NCBI GenBank assembly: GCA_035260545.1
Contig: DATFUZ010000078.1
Location: 1-15,552 of the forward strand
DNA: 15,552 bases
Direction: 5' to 3'
Source: DATDDB01 sp035260545
GTDB lineage: Bacteria; Pseudomonadota; Gammaproteobacteria; Burkholderiales; Gallionellaceae
Positions 6,746-12,544 of this stretch are shown one piece after another (the stretch's first letter is position 1; each line of letters begins with the position of its first letter). The notes below the pieces were generated by a model that was given only the letters and a program-made list of their open reading frames with translations, searched no databases and had not been told where the DNA came from. A program made the translations under genes and the position numbers.

Positions 6746-8149
6746 ATGGATGGCGCCGCCGGAAAAAAGGGCGACGGTGCGATAAAAGGGGGCGAGCGCC
6801 GCCGACATGTTCGCCTGCCGTCGCTCTCCAAGCCTGTCGATCCGGATGCCCTGCTTGAGCTGCACGGCTTCGGCGTGGCCTTCGGCAAGAAGGTCATCCT
6901 CTGCGAAATCTCCTTTTCCGTGCAGGAAACGGGTTCGACCGTCCTGCTCGGGCCGTCCGGCACCGGAAAATCCACCCTGCTGCGCACCCTGGCGGGCCTG
7001 AGTTCGGCTACGCCATCGTTCCGCCAGTGGGGAGGGGCGTTCTACCGCGGCGACCCGCTGCACGACGGCGAAGAGCGGCCGGAACTCGTGGCGCAGAGCG
7101 CGCAACTGATGATGTCCTCCGTGGTCGAAAACGTGGTGTTCAACCTGCCGGAGCGCAATCAGCTCACCCGTCTTGACCAGCGGGATCTGGCCGCCCGCCT
7201 GCTGGAGCGCGCCGGCCTGCGTGAGCTGTGCAGCAAGCTGGACGATTCCGTGGTCAGCCTGTCGCTGGCGCAGCAGCGCCACCTTGCCATCTTGCGCCAG
7301 GCCGCGGCCGGCCCGCGCCTGCTGTGCGTGGACGAGCCCACCACCGGCCTGGGCGAGGAGGAAAGCATGCGGCTGCTGCAGTACATCAAGGAAGAAGCTA
7401 CGCGCCGTGCGATGCTGGTGGTGCTGCACAACCAGCGCCATGCCCGCGTACTGGGCGGCAATGCGATCCTGATGGCCGGCGGCTATGTGCAGGAACGGCA
7501 GCCGATTCCGCAGATATTCGAGAATCCGTTATCTGCCTGCGGGCGCGAATTCGCGCGCAACGGCACTTGCACCGTGGCCAGCCCCGGGGCGAATCCCGAG
7601 GAGTTGGACGAATCCGTGCCGCCGCCGCCGCCGCTGCCCAAGGCCGCGCTGCAATATGCCCATAGCGCAGGCGGTCCGCGCGGCTTCCTGTGGCTGAAGC
7701 GGGGCAGGCTGGCGGGCACGCCGGTGCCCGGCGTCTATTTCGACATGGAATACGACCTCAAGGCGCTCAAGCGCGTCGGGGTCACCACCCTGATCTCGCT
7801 GACGGAGAACCCGCTGGACGAGGAGCGGCTGACGCCCTTCGGCATCAAGGCGATTTGGGAGCCCATCCCGGACATGCACGCGCCCACCATAGAGCAGGGC
7901 GCGCGCATCTGCCGGCGCATCGACGATCTGCTGGCGAAGAACGAGGTGATTGCGGTGCACTGCCGTGCGGGGCTGGGCCGCACCGGCACGGTGCTGGCCG
8001 CGCACATGATCTGGGAGGGCCACAGCGCGCTGGACGCGCTGGAGGCCGTGCGCAGCATAGAGCCGCGCTGGGTGCAGTCGCATGCGCAGGTCGAGTTTCT
8101 GGAGGCGTTTGCCGAGGCGCGGTCGCGGAATTTCCAGGCGGCCGGCTGA
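6746..8149 (+). CDS. ABC-type ATPase fused to a dual-specificity (tyrosine) phosphatase
   Basis: The 467-residue protein has two enzymatic halves. Residues about 34-255 form an ABC ATPase: Walker A GPSGTGKST (69-77), Q-loop Gln117, Walker B LLCVDEP (192-198), H-loop His228. The signature is degenerate, SLAQQRH instead of LSGGQxR. A proline-rich linker (292-298) follows. Residues about 320-460 are a cysteine phosphatase of the DSP/PTP type: the P-loop HCRAGLGRTG (405-414) has Cys406 and Arg412, the likely general acid is Asp376 in PIPDMHAP, and a conserved Q448-FLEAF segment closes the domain. No membrane segments are present, so the ATPase is soluble or peripheral. Its frame follows the GTPase stop by two bases without an obvious ribosome binding site. 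Inferred role: an ATP-dependent switch coupled to dephosphorylation of a cassette partner or a phospho-small molecule. Confidence 0.9.
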   Translation: MDGAAGKKGDGAIKGGERRRHVRLPSLSKPVDPDALLELHGFGVAFGKKVILCEISFSVQETGSTVLLGPSGTGKSTLLRTLAGLSSATPSFRQWGGAFYRGDPLHDGEERPELVAQSAQLMMSSVVENVVFNLPERNQLTRLDQRDLAARLLERAGLRELCSKLDDSVVSLSLAQQRHLAILRQAAAGPRLLCVDEPTTGLGEEESMRLLQYIKEEATRRAMLVVLHNQRHARVLGGNAILMAGGYVQERQPIPQIFENPLSACGREFARNGTCTVASPGANPEELDESVPPPPPLPKAALQYAHSAGGPRGFLWLKRGRLAGTPVPGVYFDMEYDLKALKRVGVTTLISLTENPLDEERLTPFGIKAIWEPIPDMHAPTIEQGARICRRIDDLLAKNEVIAVHCRAGLGRTGTVLAAHMIWEGHSALDALEAVRSIEPRWVQSHAQVEFLEAFAEARSRNFQAAG

Positions 8150-8247
8150 GCGGATCGCATGGCTGGCCGGCGCGGGCGTTAGACCGCGGCGGCTAGTGAA
8201 GCAGCAGGGGAGTCTCGCATATAAACTTTTTCAAAAGGGATAATGAC

Positions 8248-8655
8248 ATGTCAGACAAGTTGACCAGCGCATTGCAGTCCGCCATCGCCTCCATTCCGGA
8301 GTGCCTCGCCGCAGGCTATATCGACCTTTCAAGCGGCATGCTGCTCGGCATCCGCAGCGTGGATTCCCAGCCCGCGGAAGTCGTCGACCTGCTCGCCGCG
8401 GCCACCGCCGACCTGTACCAGGGGTCGAATGTCCGCATGATCGAACAGATATTCAAGAAGGCGCGCGGCCTGGCCGACGACGGGCACCATTATTTCCAGG
8501 AATTCATCGTCAACAGCGATAACCTCATCCACGTGTTCATCCGCGGCAAGAACGAGGAGCAGGTGGCCTGCTTCGTTTGCCGCAAGACCGCAAACTTGGG
8601 CATGGCGCTGACCAAATCGCGCGCCGCCATGCCTGCGCTCGCCGCCGCCGTTTGA
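8248..8655 (+). CDS. Roadblock/LC7-like protein, copy 1
   Basis: This 135-residue protein has the roadblock-like order: helix with SAIASIPEC, strand AGYIDLSSGMLLG, helix DLLAAATADLY, strands EFIVNSDNLIHVFIRG and QVACFVCRK, then final helix NLGMALTKSRAAMPAL. The NLGM-type ending is typical of roadblock domains, which in MglB and Rag/Ego systems dimerise and contact a small GTPase. Cys19, Cys108 and Cys111 (the last two as CxxC) are conserved with the neighbouring paralogue and could bind metal or sense redox state; this is inference. AAGGGA (8235-8240) lies seven bases before ATG 8248. It is 98 bp downstream of the ATPase-phosphatase gene and is followed by a strong terminator. By hand alignment 112 of 135 residues match copy 2. 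Confidence 0.82.
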   Translation: MSDKLTSALQSAIASIPECLAAGYIDLSSGMLLGIRSVDSQPAEVVDLLAAATADLYQGSNVRMIEQIFKKARGLADDGHHYFQEFIVNSDNLIHVFIRGKNEEQVACFVCRKTANLGMALTKSRAAMPALAAAV

Positions 8656-8734
8656 CAGGCGGCGCCCGCGCGGCGACAATGCGCGCCCTCCGGGCTGACC
8701 CGGCGGGACAAGCGGCCCCGACTGCCGCAATAGA

Positions 8735-8772
8735 GGCATGCCCTGCCGGGTGCGGCAGGGCATGCCTTTTTT
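8735..8772 (+). terminator. Strong intrinsic terminator between the two roadblock paralogues
   Basis: GGCATGCCCTGCC (8735-8747) pairs perfectly with GGCAGGGCATGCC (8754-8766) around a six-base loop, followed by six T (8767-8772). It lies 80 bases after the first roadblock stop and 46 bases before the second roadblock start, so it ends or attenuates the upstream operon. Confidence 0.88.
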
Positions 8773-8818
8773 GGTTTCGGGCATAAAAAGCACTCAAGAA
8801 GACAACGAGGAGAGTAAT

Positions 8819-9226
8819 TTGATCGACAAACTGGACCACGCCCTGCAAACCGCAATAGCCTCCATTCCGGAGTGCATTGCGGCGGGTTATATCGACTTGG
8901 CCAGCGGCATGTTGCTGGGCGTACGCAGCGTCGATTCTCAGCCTGCCGACGTGGTCGAACTGCTGGCCGCCGCGACCGCGGACCTCTACCAGGGCCCCAA
9001 CGTGAGGATGATCGAGTCCATCTTCAAGAAGGCGCGCGGACTGGCCGACGACGGCCATCATTATTTTCAGGAGTTTATGGTCAACAGCGATAACCTCATC
9101 CACGTGTTCCTGCGCGGCAGGAACCAGGAGCAGGTCGCCTGCTTCGTGTGCCGCAAGGCCGCCAACCTCGGCATGGTGGTGACCAAGGCGCGTGCGGCAA
9201 TGCCCGTGCTGGAGAGCGCCTTCTGA
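8819..9226 (+). CDS. Roadblock/LC7-like protein, copy 2 (TTG start)
   Basis: This is the tandem paralogue of the gene at 8248, with the same length (135 residues) and 112 identical positions by hand count. The start is TTG at 8819: GAGGAG (8807-8812) is six bases upstream, and the protein then begins MIDKLDHALQ, aligning with MSDKLTSALQ of copy 1. The longer frame from the ATG at 8738 would begin inside the terminator stem and is rejected. Substitutions are mostly conservative and concentrate at the ends, while the core KKARGLADDGHHYFQEF is unchanged, suggesting selection on both copies. The three cysteines are retained. The pair may form homo- or heterodimers contacting the GTPase encoded upstream; this is inferred from the known behaviour of roadblock proteins. 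Confidence 0.82.
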   Translation: MIDKLDHALQTAIASIPECIAAGYIDLASGMLLGVRSVDSQPADVVELLAAATADLYQGPNVRMIESIFKKARGLADDGHHYFQEFMVNSDNLIHVFLRGRNQEQVACFVCRKAANLGMVVTKARAAMPVLESAF

Positions 9227-9243
9227 AGATGCATAATACGTGC

Positions 9244-9265
9244 CGCCCCGCCTTGCGGGGCGTTT
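9244..9265 (+). terminator. Weak terminator hairpin overlapping the next promoter
   Basis: CGCCCCGC (9244-9251) and GCGGGGCG (9255-9262) form an 8-bp stem with a CTT loop, followed by TTT only. It comes 17 bases after the second roadblock stop and overlaps the -35 element of the following promoter. Confidence 0.5.
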
Positions 9266-9280
9266 GCGTGTGTGTATAAT
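9253..9280 (+). promoter_or_regulatory. Predicted sigma-70 promoter for the third roadblock gene
   Basis: TTGCGG (9253-9258), a 16-base spacer, and a perfect TATAAT (9275-9280). The expected start near 9287 gives a leader of about 75 nt. The site suggests independent expression of the MglB-like gene. Confidence 0.6.
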
Positions 9281-9362
9281 CGGAACAGCATAATATAACC
9301 GTATTGAAACGCTGGACGCGTAAAAGAAGCTATCTGGATAGACATTGGGGGGTCTGAAGGAA

Positions 9363-9761
9363 ATGGATAAAAACAAGCGGGAAGCCCGTGCGTCCGCATT
9401 GCGCTCGGTGTTGCGGGAACTGAATGCGTCGTCTGCTGATATTGAAGCATCTGCGTGTATTTCGAGCGACGGCTACGCCATGGCTTCGGTGCTGGGGCAG
9501 GGCGTGGATGCCGACCGCTTCAGCGCCATGTGTGCGTCGCTGCTCGCGCTGGCGCACCGCGCCGCGCAGGAGGTCCAGCGCGGCAACCTGAAACTGGTGC
9601 TGGTGGAAGGCGAGCAGGGCGTCATGTTGCTGGTGCAGGCAGGGCCGGATGCCATCCTCGCTGTGGCCGCCAAGCCGAGCAAGAATCTCGGCATGATCTT
9701 CCTCGATTCGCGGAAGGTCGCCCAGAAGCTGGTGGACGTCATGGCGCTTCACGCCAAGTAG
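9363..9761 (+). CDS. Roadblock/LC7 domain protein (MglB-like)
   Basis: This 132-residue protein is a more canonical roadblock/LC7 domain. It has an amphipathic N-terminal helix SALRSVLRELNAS, strand EASACISSDGYAMAS (28-42) with the typical DG turn, and helix FSAMCASLLALAHRAAQEV. Strands NLKLVLVEGEQGVMLLVQAG and AILAVAAKPS are followed by the ending KNLGMIFLDSRKVAQKLVDVM. Such proteins act as GAPs or regulators of MglA-type GTPases. It is clearly different from the two tandem copies upstream. The ATG at 9363 has GAAGGA very close to it, and a TTG at 9345 is an alternative start. It has its own predicted promoter, so its dose may be set separately from the GTPase. The redox-globin gene follows at 9913. 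Confidence 0.88.
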   Translation: MDKNKREARASALRSVLRELNASSADIEASACISSDGYAMASVLGQGVDADRFSAMCASLLALAHRAAQEVQRGNLKLVLVEGEQGVMLLVQAGPDAILAVAAKPSKNLGMIFLDSRKVAQKLVDVMALHAK

Positions 9762-9912
9762 AACCGTTCCCGGCCCGGTTCAAGTTCTAGCCCGTTTCGG
9801 GGGGCGCTCATGTGGCGCTGGCGGGCAGCTTGCGGGTCGGGTGGCTTTTTTTCGCGCGCCGTCCCGAGGGGATAGCGTGGCTCACCCCGCGTAACCGACA
9901 ATTTCCGTATCT

Positions 9913-11514
9913 ATGGCTATCCTGAAATACCAGGGCCGCGAAGCGCGGTCGCGCGAAGGCGAAACCGTGCTCGATGCCTTCCTGCGCCAGGGCATCACCG
10001 TGCCCTTTTCCTGCCGCAACGGCACCTGCCACGTCTGCCTGCAGCAGTGCGTGCAAGGCGCGGTGCCGCCGGTCGCGCAGAACGGCCTCAGCCAGGAACT
10101 GCGCGACCACAATTACTTCAAGACCTGCAAGTGCATTCCCCTCGGCGACATGGAGATCGCCCCGCCCGAGGCCCTGTTCGCCGCCACCATGGTGGCAGGC
10201 AAGGAAATGCTCGCCCCGCACGTGTGCAAGCTGCTGATCGAGCCGCCCGGCAACCTCGAATACCGCGCGGGGCAGTTCATCAACCTGCGCCGCGCCGACG
10301 GCCTCACCCGCAGCTATTCGCTGGCCAGCCTGCCCGGAGATGATTATTTTCTCGAGCTGCACGTGCAGCGCAAGAGCGGCGGCGAGATGAGCAACTGGAT
10401 ATTCGACAAGCTGCAGCCGGGCGACGAGATCGCCATCCAGGGCCCCTCCGGCGACTGCTATTACCGCCCGGAAGAGCGCACCCATCCCATGCTCCTCATC
10501 GCCACCGGCACCGGCCTCGCGCCCCTGCACGGCATCCTGCGCGACGCCCTGCGCGACCGCCACAAGGGCGAGATCCACCTCTACCACGGCGGTCGCGACG
10601 AAGGCCGCTTCTACCTGCGCAGCGAACTGCGTGCGCTGGAAAAGGAACAACCCCATTTCCACTACCACGAATGCGTCTCCAACGGCGGCGCCACACCGCC
10701 CGGCACGCTGCACGGCCGCGTGCACGACGTCGCGTTCTCCCGCCACGCCAACCTCCGCGGCTGGCACGTACACATCGCCGGCCTGGCCGAGATGGTGGAT
10801 GCCGCCGAGGCGCTTGCCATCCAGCACGGCGCCGCCCCCGACCGCATCTACACCGACGTCTTTGCCCTGCGCGACCTGCGCCGCGCGCAGCGTGAAGTCA
10901 AAAAGGTGGACATTCCGCCGCAGGCGGAAATGGTCAACGGCAGGCCCAAATACCCCCCGCCCGACCCCGAACTGTGGGCCGCATTGGGCGAGGGCGAGCT
11001 ACTGCACAAGGTGCTGGCCGATTTCTACGGCAAGGTCTACGACGACGAACGCCTGGCCTCCTTCTTCGAGGGCGTCACCAAGCAGCGCCTGATCGAAAAG
11101 CAATTCCTCTTCATGCGCCAGATCCTCACCGGCGAAAAGATCTACTTCGGCGACCAGCCGCGCAACACCCACCACTGGATGGTCGTCTCCGAGGACCTCT
11201 TCGACTACCGTGGACGAATGATGCTGGACAGCCTGCGCAAATTCCACCTGCCCGAGGAAATGGTCCAGCGCTTCCACGCCATCGAGGAGTATTACCGCGA
11301 GGACGTGATCAAGGACGCCCCCTTCCCCAAGAAGATAGGCGACACCGAAATGCCGCTGGAAGGATTCGACGAACTCGTGCTCGATGTCGGCTCCCTGTGC
11401 GACGTGTGCCAGCGCGAAGTGAAAGCGGGGGAGAAGGTCATCTACCACGTGCGGCTGGGGAAGATTTATTGTTCTGATTGCAGCGAGCCGCATGAACACG
11501 AGGTGCCGGCGTAG
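9913..11514 (+). CDS. Ferredoxin - FAD/NAD reductase - truncated haemoglobin fusion with C-terminal zinc-ribbon-like tail
   Basis: The 533-residue protein reads as four modules. (1) A plant-type [2Fe-2S] ferredoxin, residues 1-85, with Cys34-X4-Cys39-X2-Cys42 and the fourth ligand Cys72 or Cys74. (2) A flavin domain from about 95, with RSYS (133-136) for FAD. (3) An NAD(P)H domain with IATGTGLAPL (196-205), to about residue 325. (4) A truncated haemoglobin, about 352-465: FYGKVY contains the B10-like Tyr372, LASFFEGV matches the CD region, and NTHH places proximal His at 420 (or 421). A tail follows with Cys496-X2-Cys499 and Cys520-X2-Cys523. Electrons could run NAD(P)H to FAD to haem or [2Fe-2S], as in flavohaemoglobin but in reversed order. 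NO dioxygenation or O2 sensing is plausible inference. No ribosome binding site is apparent before ATG 9913. Confidence 0.92.
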   Translation: MAILKYQGREARSREGETVLDAFLRQGITVPFSCRNGTCHVCLQQCVQGAVPPVAQNGLSQELRDHNYFKTCKCIPLGDMEIAPPEALFAATMVAGKEMLAPHVCKLLIEPPGNLEYRAGQFINLRRADGLTRSYSLASLPGDDYFLELHVQRKSGGEMSNWIFDKLQPGDEIAIQGPSGDCYYRPEERTHPMLLIATGTGLAPLHGILRDALRDRHKGEIHLYHGGRDEGRFYLRSELRALEKEQPHFHYHECVSNGGATPPGTLHGRVHDVAFSRHANLRGWHVHIAGLAEMVDAAEALAIQHGAAPDRIYTDVFALRDLRRAQREVKKVDIPPQAEMVNGRPKYPPPDPELWAALGEGELLHKVLADFYGKVYDDERLASFFEGVTKQRLIEKQFLFMRQILTGEKIYFGDQPRNTHHWMVVSEDLFDYRGRMMLDSLRKFHLPEEMVQRFHAIEEYYREDVIKDAPFPKKIGDTEMPLEGFDELVLDVGSLCDVCQREVKAGEKVIYHVRLGKIYCSDCSEPHEHEVPA

Positions 11515-11656
11515 CTGGTTTGCTTGTTTTATCGGGCGGGCGAGTTTTCTGACCAGCCTGGCATTTCGCAGGGCTTAGCGCCGGAGTCGCACCCGCAAGG
11601 GGTACGCCGTGGTTGTAAGGGGCTAAAGCCCCAACAACACACGCAGCCGGCAGCGA

Positions 11657-11688
11657 GTTTCTTTCTTTGCTCGTGCAAAGAAAGAAAC
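11657..11688. repeat. Perfect 14-bp inverted repeat, purine/pyrimidine strand-biased
   Basis: GTTTCTTTCTTTGC (11657-11670) pairs with GCAAAGAAAGAAAC (11675-11688) around a TCGT loop. One arm is almost all pyrimidine and the other almost all purine. A further AAAGAAAGC follows at 11690-11698. No T-run follows, so it is not a standard terminator. Confidence 0.8.
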
Positions 11689-11962
11689 CAAAGAAAGCAC
11701 GCCCCGATCCGCCATCCCCGCGCGGGCTGCGGTAGGGTCGCTGCGGAGCAGCGGGGCACCCACCGGCGCACCCCTTGCGGGTGATTCCCTTCGTTGCTCG
11801 GCCGGTCAGGCCTCCTCATAAACTCGCACGATCCTCGCGTCGCTCGGCCACGTGCTCGAGCATATTCGTCGGACACCCCCCACCCAGCCTGCGCTACTCG
11901 GTGGCGGATAAGGGGCAGGGAAGATGTAGTGTGCGCCTTCGCGCACGATTCTTGTCTTCTGT

Positions 11963-11988
11963 GCCAGCGTAGCTTACGCTACGCTGGC
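11963..11988. repeat. Perfect 11-bp inverted repeat
   Basis: GCCAGCGTAGC (11963-11973) pairs with GCTACGCTGGC (11978-11988) around TTAC. It sits directly upstream of the REP-like hairpin. Confidence 0.8.
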
Positions 11989-11993
11989 GAAAA

Positions 11994-12052
11994 CATCCGG
12001 CGCATTACGCCTTCCGGCTAATGCCCTATGCGGGCTGCGCGCCCGGCGGATG
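11994..12052. repeat. REP-like palindrome
   Basis: An inner hairpin GCATTA-C-GCC / GGC-TAATGC (12002-12024, single bulged C, TTCC loop) lies inside a short outer stem CATCCG (11994-11999) / CGGATG (12047-12052). A GCATTA..GCC-TTCC-GGC core of this kind is typical of REP elements. A possible relation to the RAYT fragment at the left edge is inference. Confidence 0.55.
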
Positions 12053-12145
12053 ACCGGGCACGCTCGCTTACCCCCACTCATTTTGGGATGATTGCGCTTG
12101 CGTTCTGGGGTAAAGTAGGCGTCTGACCATCACACGTGCATAGCC

Positions 12146-12424
12146 ATGGACACGATAGAGTTAAGCAAGGAACAGCGCATTCTGCGCTTGATGCGCAAGA
12201 CGCTGGGGAATGTCGTCAAGGACGTGACGCCGCGCGGCGGCCGCGAAAACCCGCTTTCCGACAATACCATCCTGGACATCCGGGATTGCTTCGCCCTGAT
12301 TTCGGAGCGCGAAAGGGAGCTGGCCGAGGCGCTGGATTTCGACCAAGCCAAGCCCTATTACACGGATGACCCGCAGGCGCGCCCGAATGTGATCGGGTTC
12401 GCCAAGCCGAAGAAGGACTCTTGA
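12146..12424 (+). CDS. Small conserved hypothetical protein upstream of rimO
   Basis: This 92-residue protein, MDTIELSKEQRILRLMRKTL at the N-terminus, is highly charged and soluble. It has two predicted helical stretches (residues 5-27 and 41-66, the latter reading NTILDIRDCFALISERERELAEAL) and a C-terminal basic tail GFAKPKKDS. I recall similar short proteins next to rimO in betaproteobacteria, sometimes loosely labelled as segregation/condensation-protein-like, but cannot assign a function. There is no strong ribosome binding site before ATG 12146. The coding assignment rests on composition and position; rimO follows after 120 bp. Confidence 0.75.
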   Translation: MDTIELSKEQRILRLMRKTLGNVVKDVTPRGGRENPLSDNTILDIRDCFALISERERELAEALDFDQAKPYYTDDPQARPNVIGFAKPKKDS

Positions 12425-12486
12425 CCTTTCCGTAGTCCCTGACCCGCTTCCATACAGCACCCGTAAGGGATGCTGCACCGCCGCGC

Positions 12487-12515
12487 TTTCTGCCCGGCCG
12501 AATTTCCGGGATAAT
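12487..12515 (+). promoter_or_regulatory. Possible promoter for rimO
   Basis: GATAAT (12510-12515) with TTTCTG (12487-12492) 17 bases upstream. The -10 is good and the -35 weak. It would give a leader of about 23 nt before the rimO start. The same gap holds a small imperfect hairpin CAGCACCC-GTAA-GGGATGCTG at 12454-12474, without a T-run. Confidence 0.3.
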
Positions 12516-12544
12516 TGCGTCTTTCCCATCACCGGTTTCCACGT

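Larger units (their letters stand above)
11515..12145. other. 630-bp gene-free region rich in inverted repeats
   Basis: No frame here resembles a protein; a 115-codon minus-strand frame (11529-11876) translates to a low-complexity Arg/Cys/Pro-rich product. The stretch instead holds many separate hairpins: GTTGT..GGGGCT-AA-AGCCCC..ACAAC (11612-11638), CGCTGC-GGA-GCAGCG (11739-11753), GTGCGC-CTTC-GCGCAC (11931-11946), and those listed separately. It looks like an assembly of dispersed intergenic repeats. The layout resembles non-coding repeats I have seen in other proteobacterial genomes, which is recollection and was not searched. Confidence 0.6.

Noticed and set aside
8738..8818. Longer N-terminus for roadblock copy 2 from the ATG at 8738
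   Set aside because: That ATG is inside the terminator stem. The TTG at 8819 has an excellent ribosome binding site and aligns with copy 1.
9822..9852. T7 run at 9846-9852 as a terminator for the third roadblock gene
   Set aside because: No stable hairpin could be built immediately upstream of the T-run. A short GAACCG/CGGTTC stem at 9761-9781 is not followed by T residues.
9808..10827. 339-codon minus-strand open frame
   Set aside because: It is antisense to the ferredoxin-reductase part of the globin fusion, whose motifs are unambiguous on the plus strand.
11529..11876. 115-codon minus-strand open frame in the repeat-rich gap
   Set aside because: Its codons cover perfect inverted repeats and the product is low-complexity; it is more likely repeat DNA than a gene.
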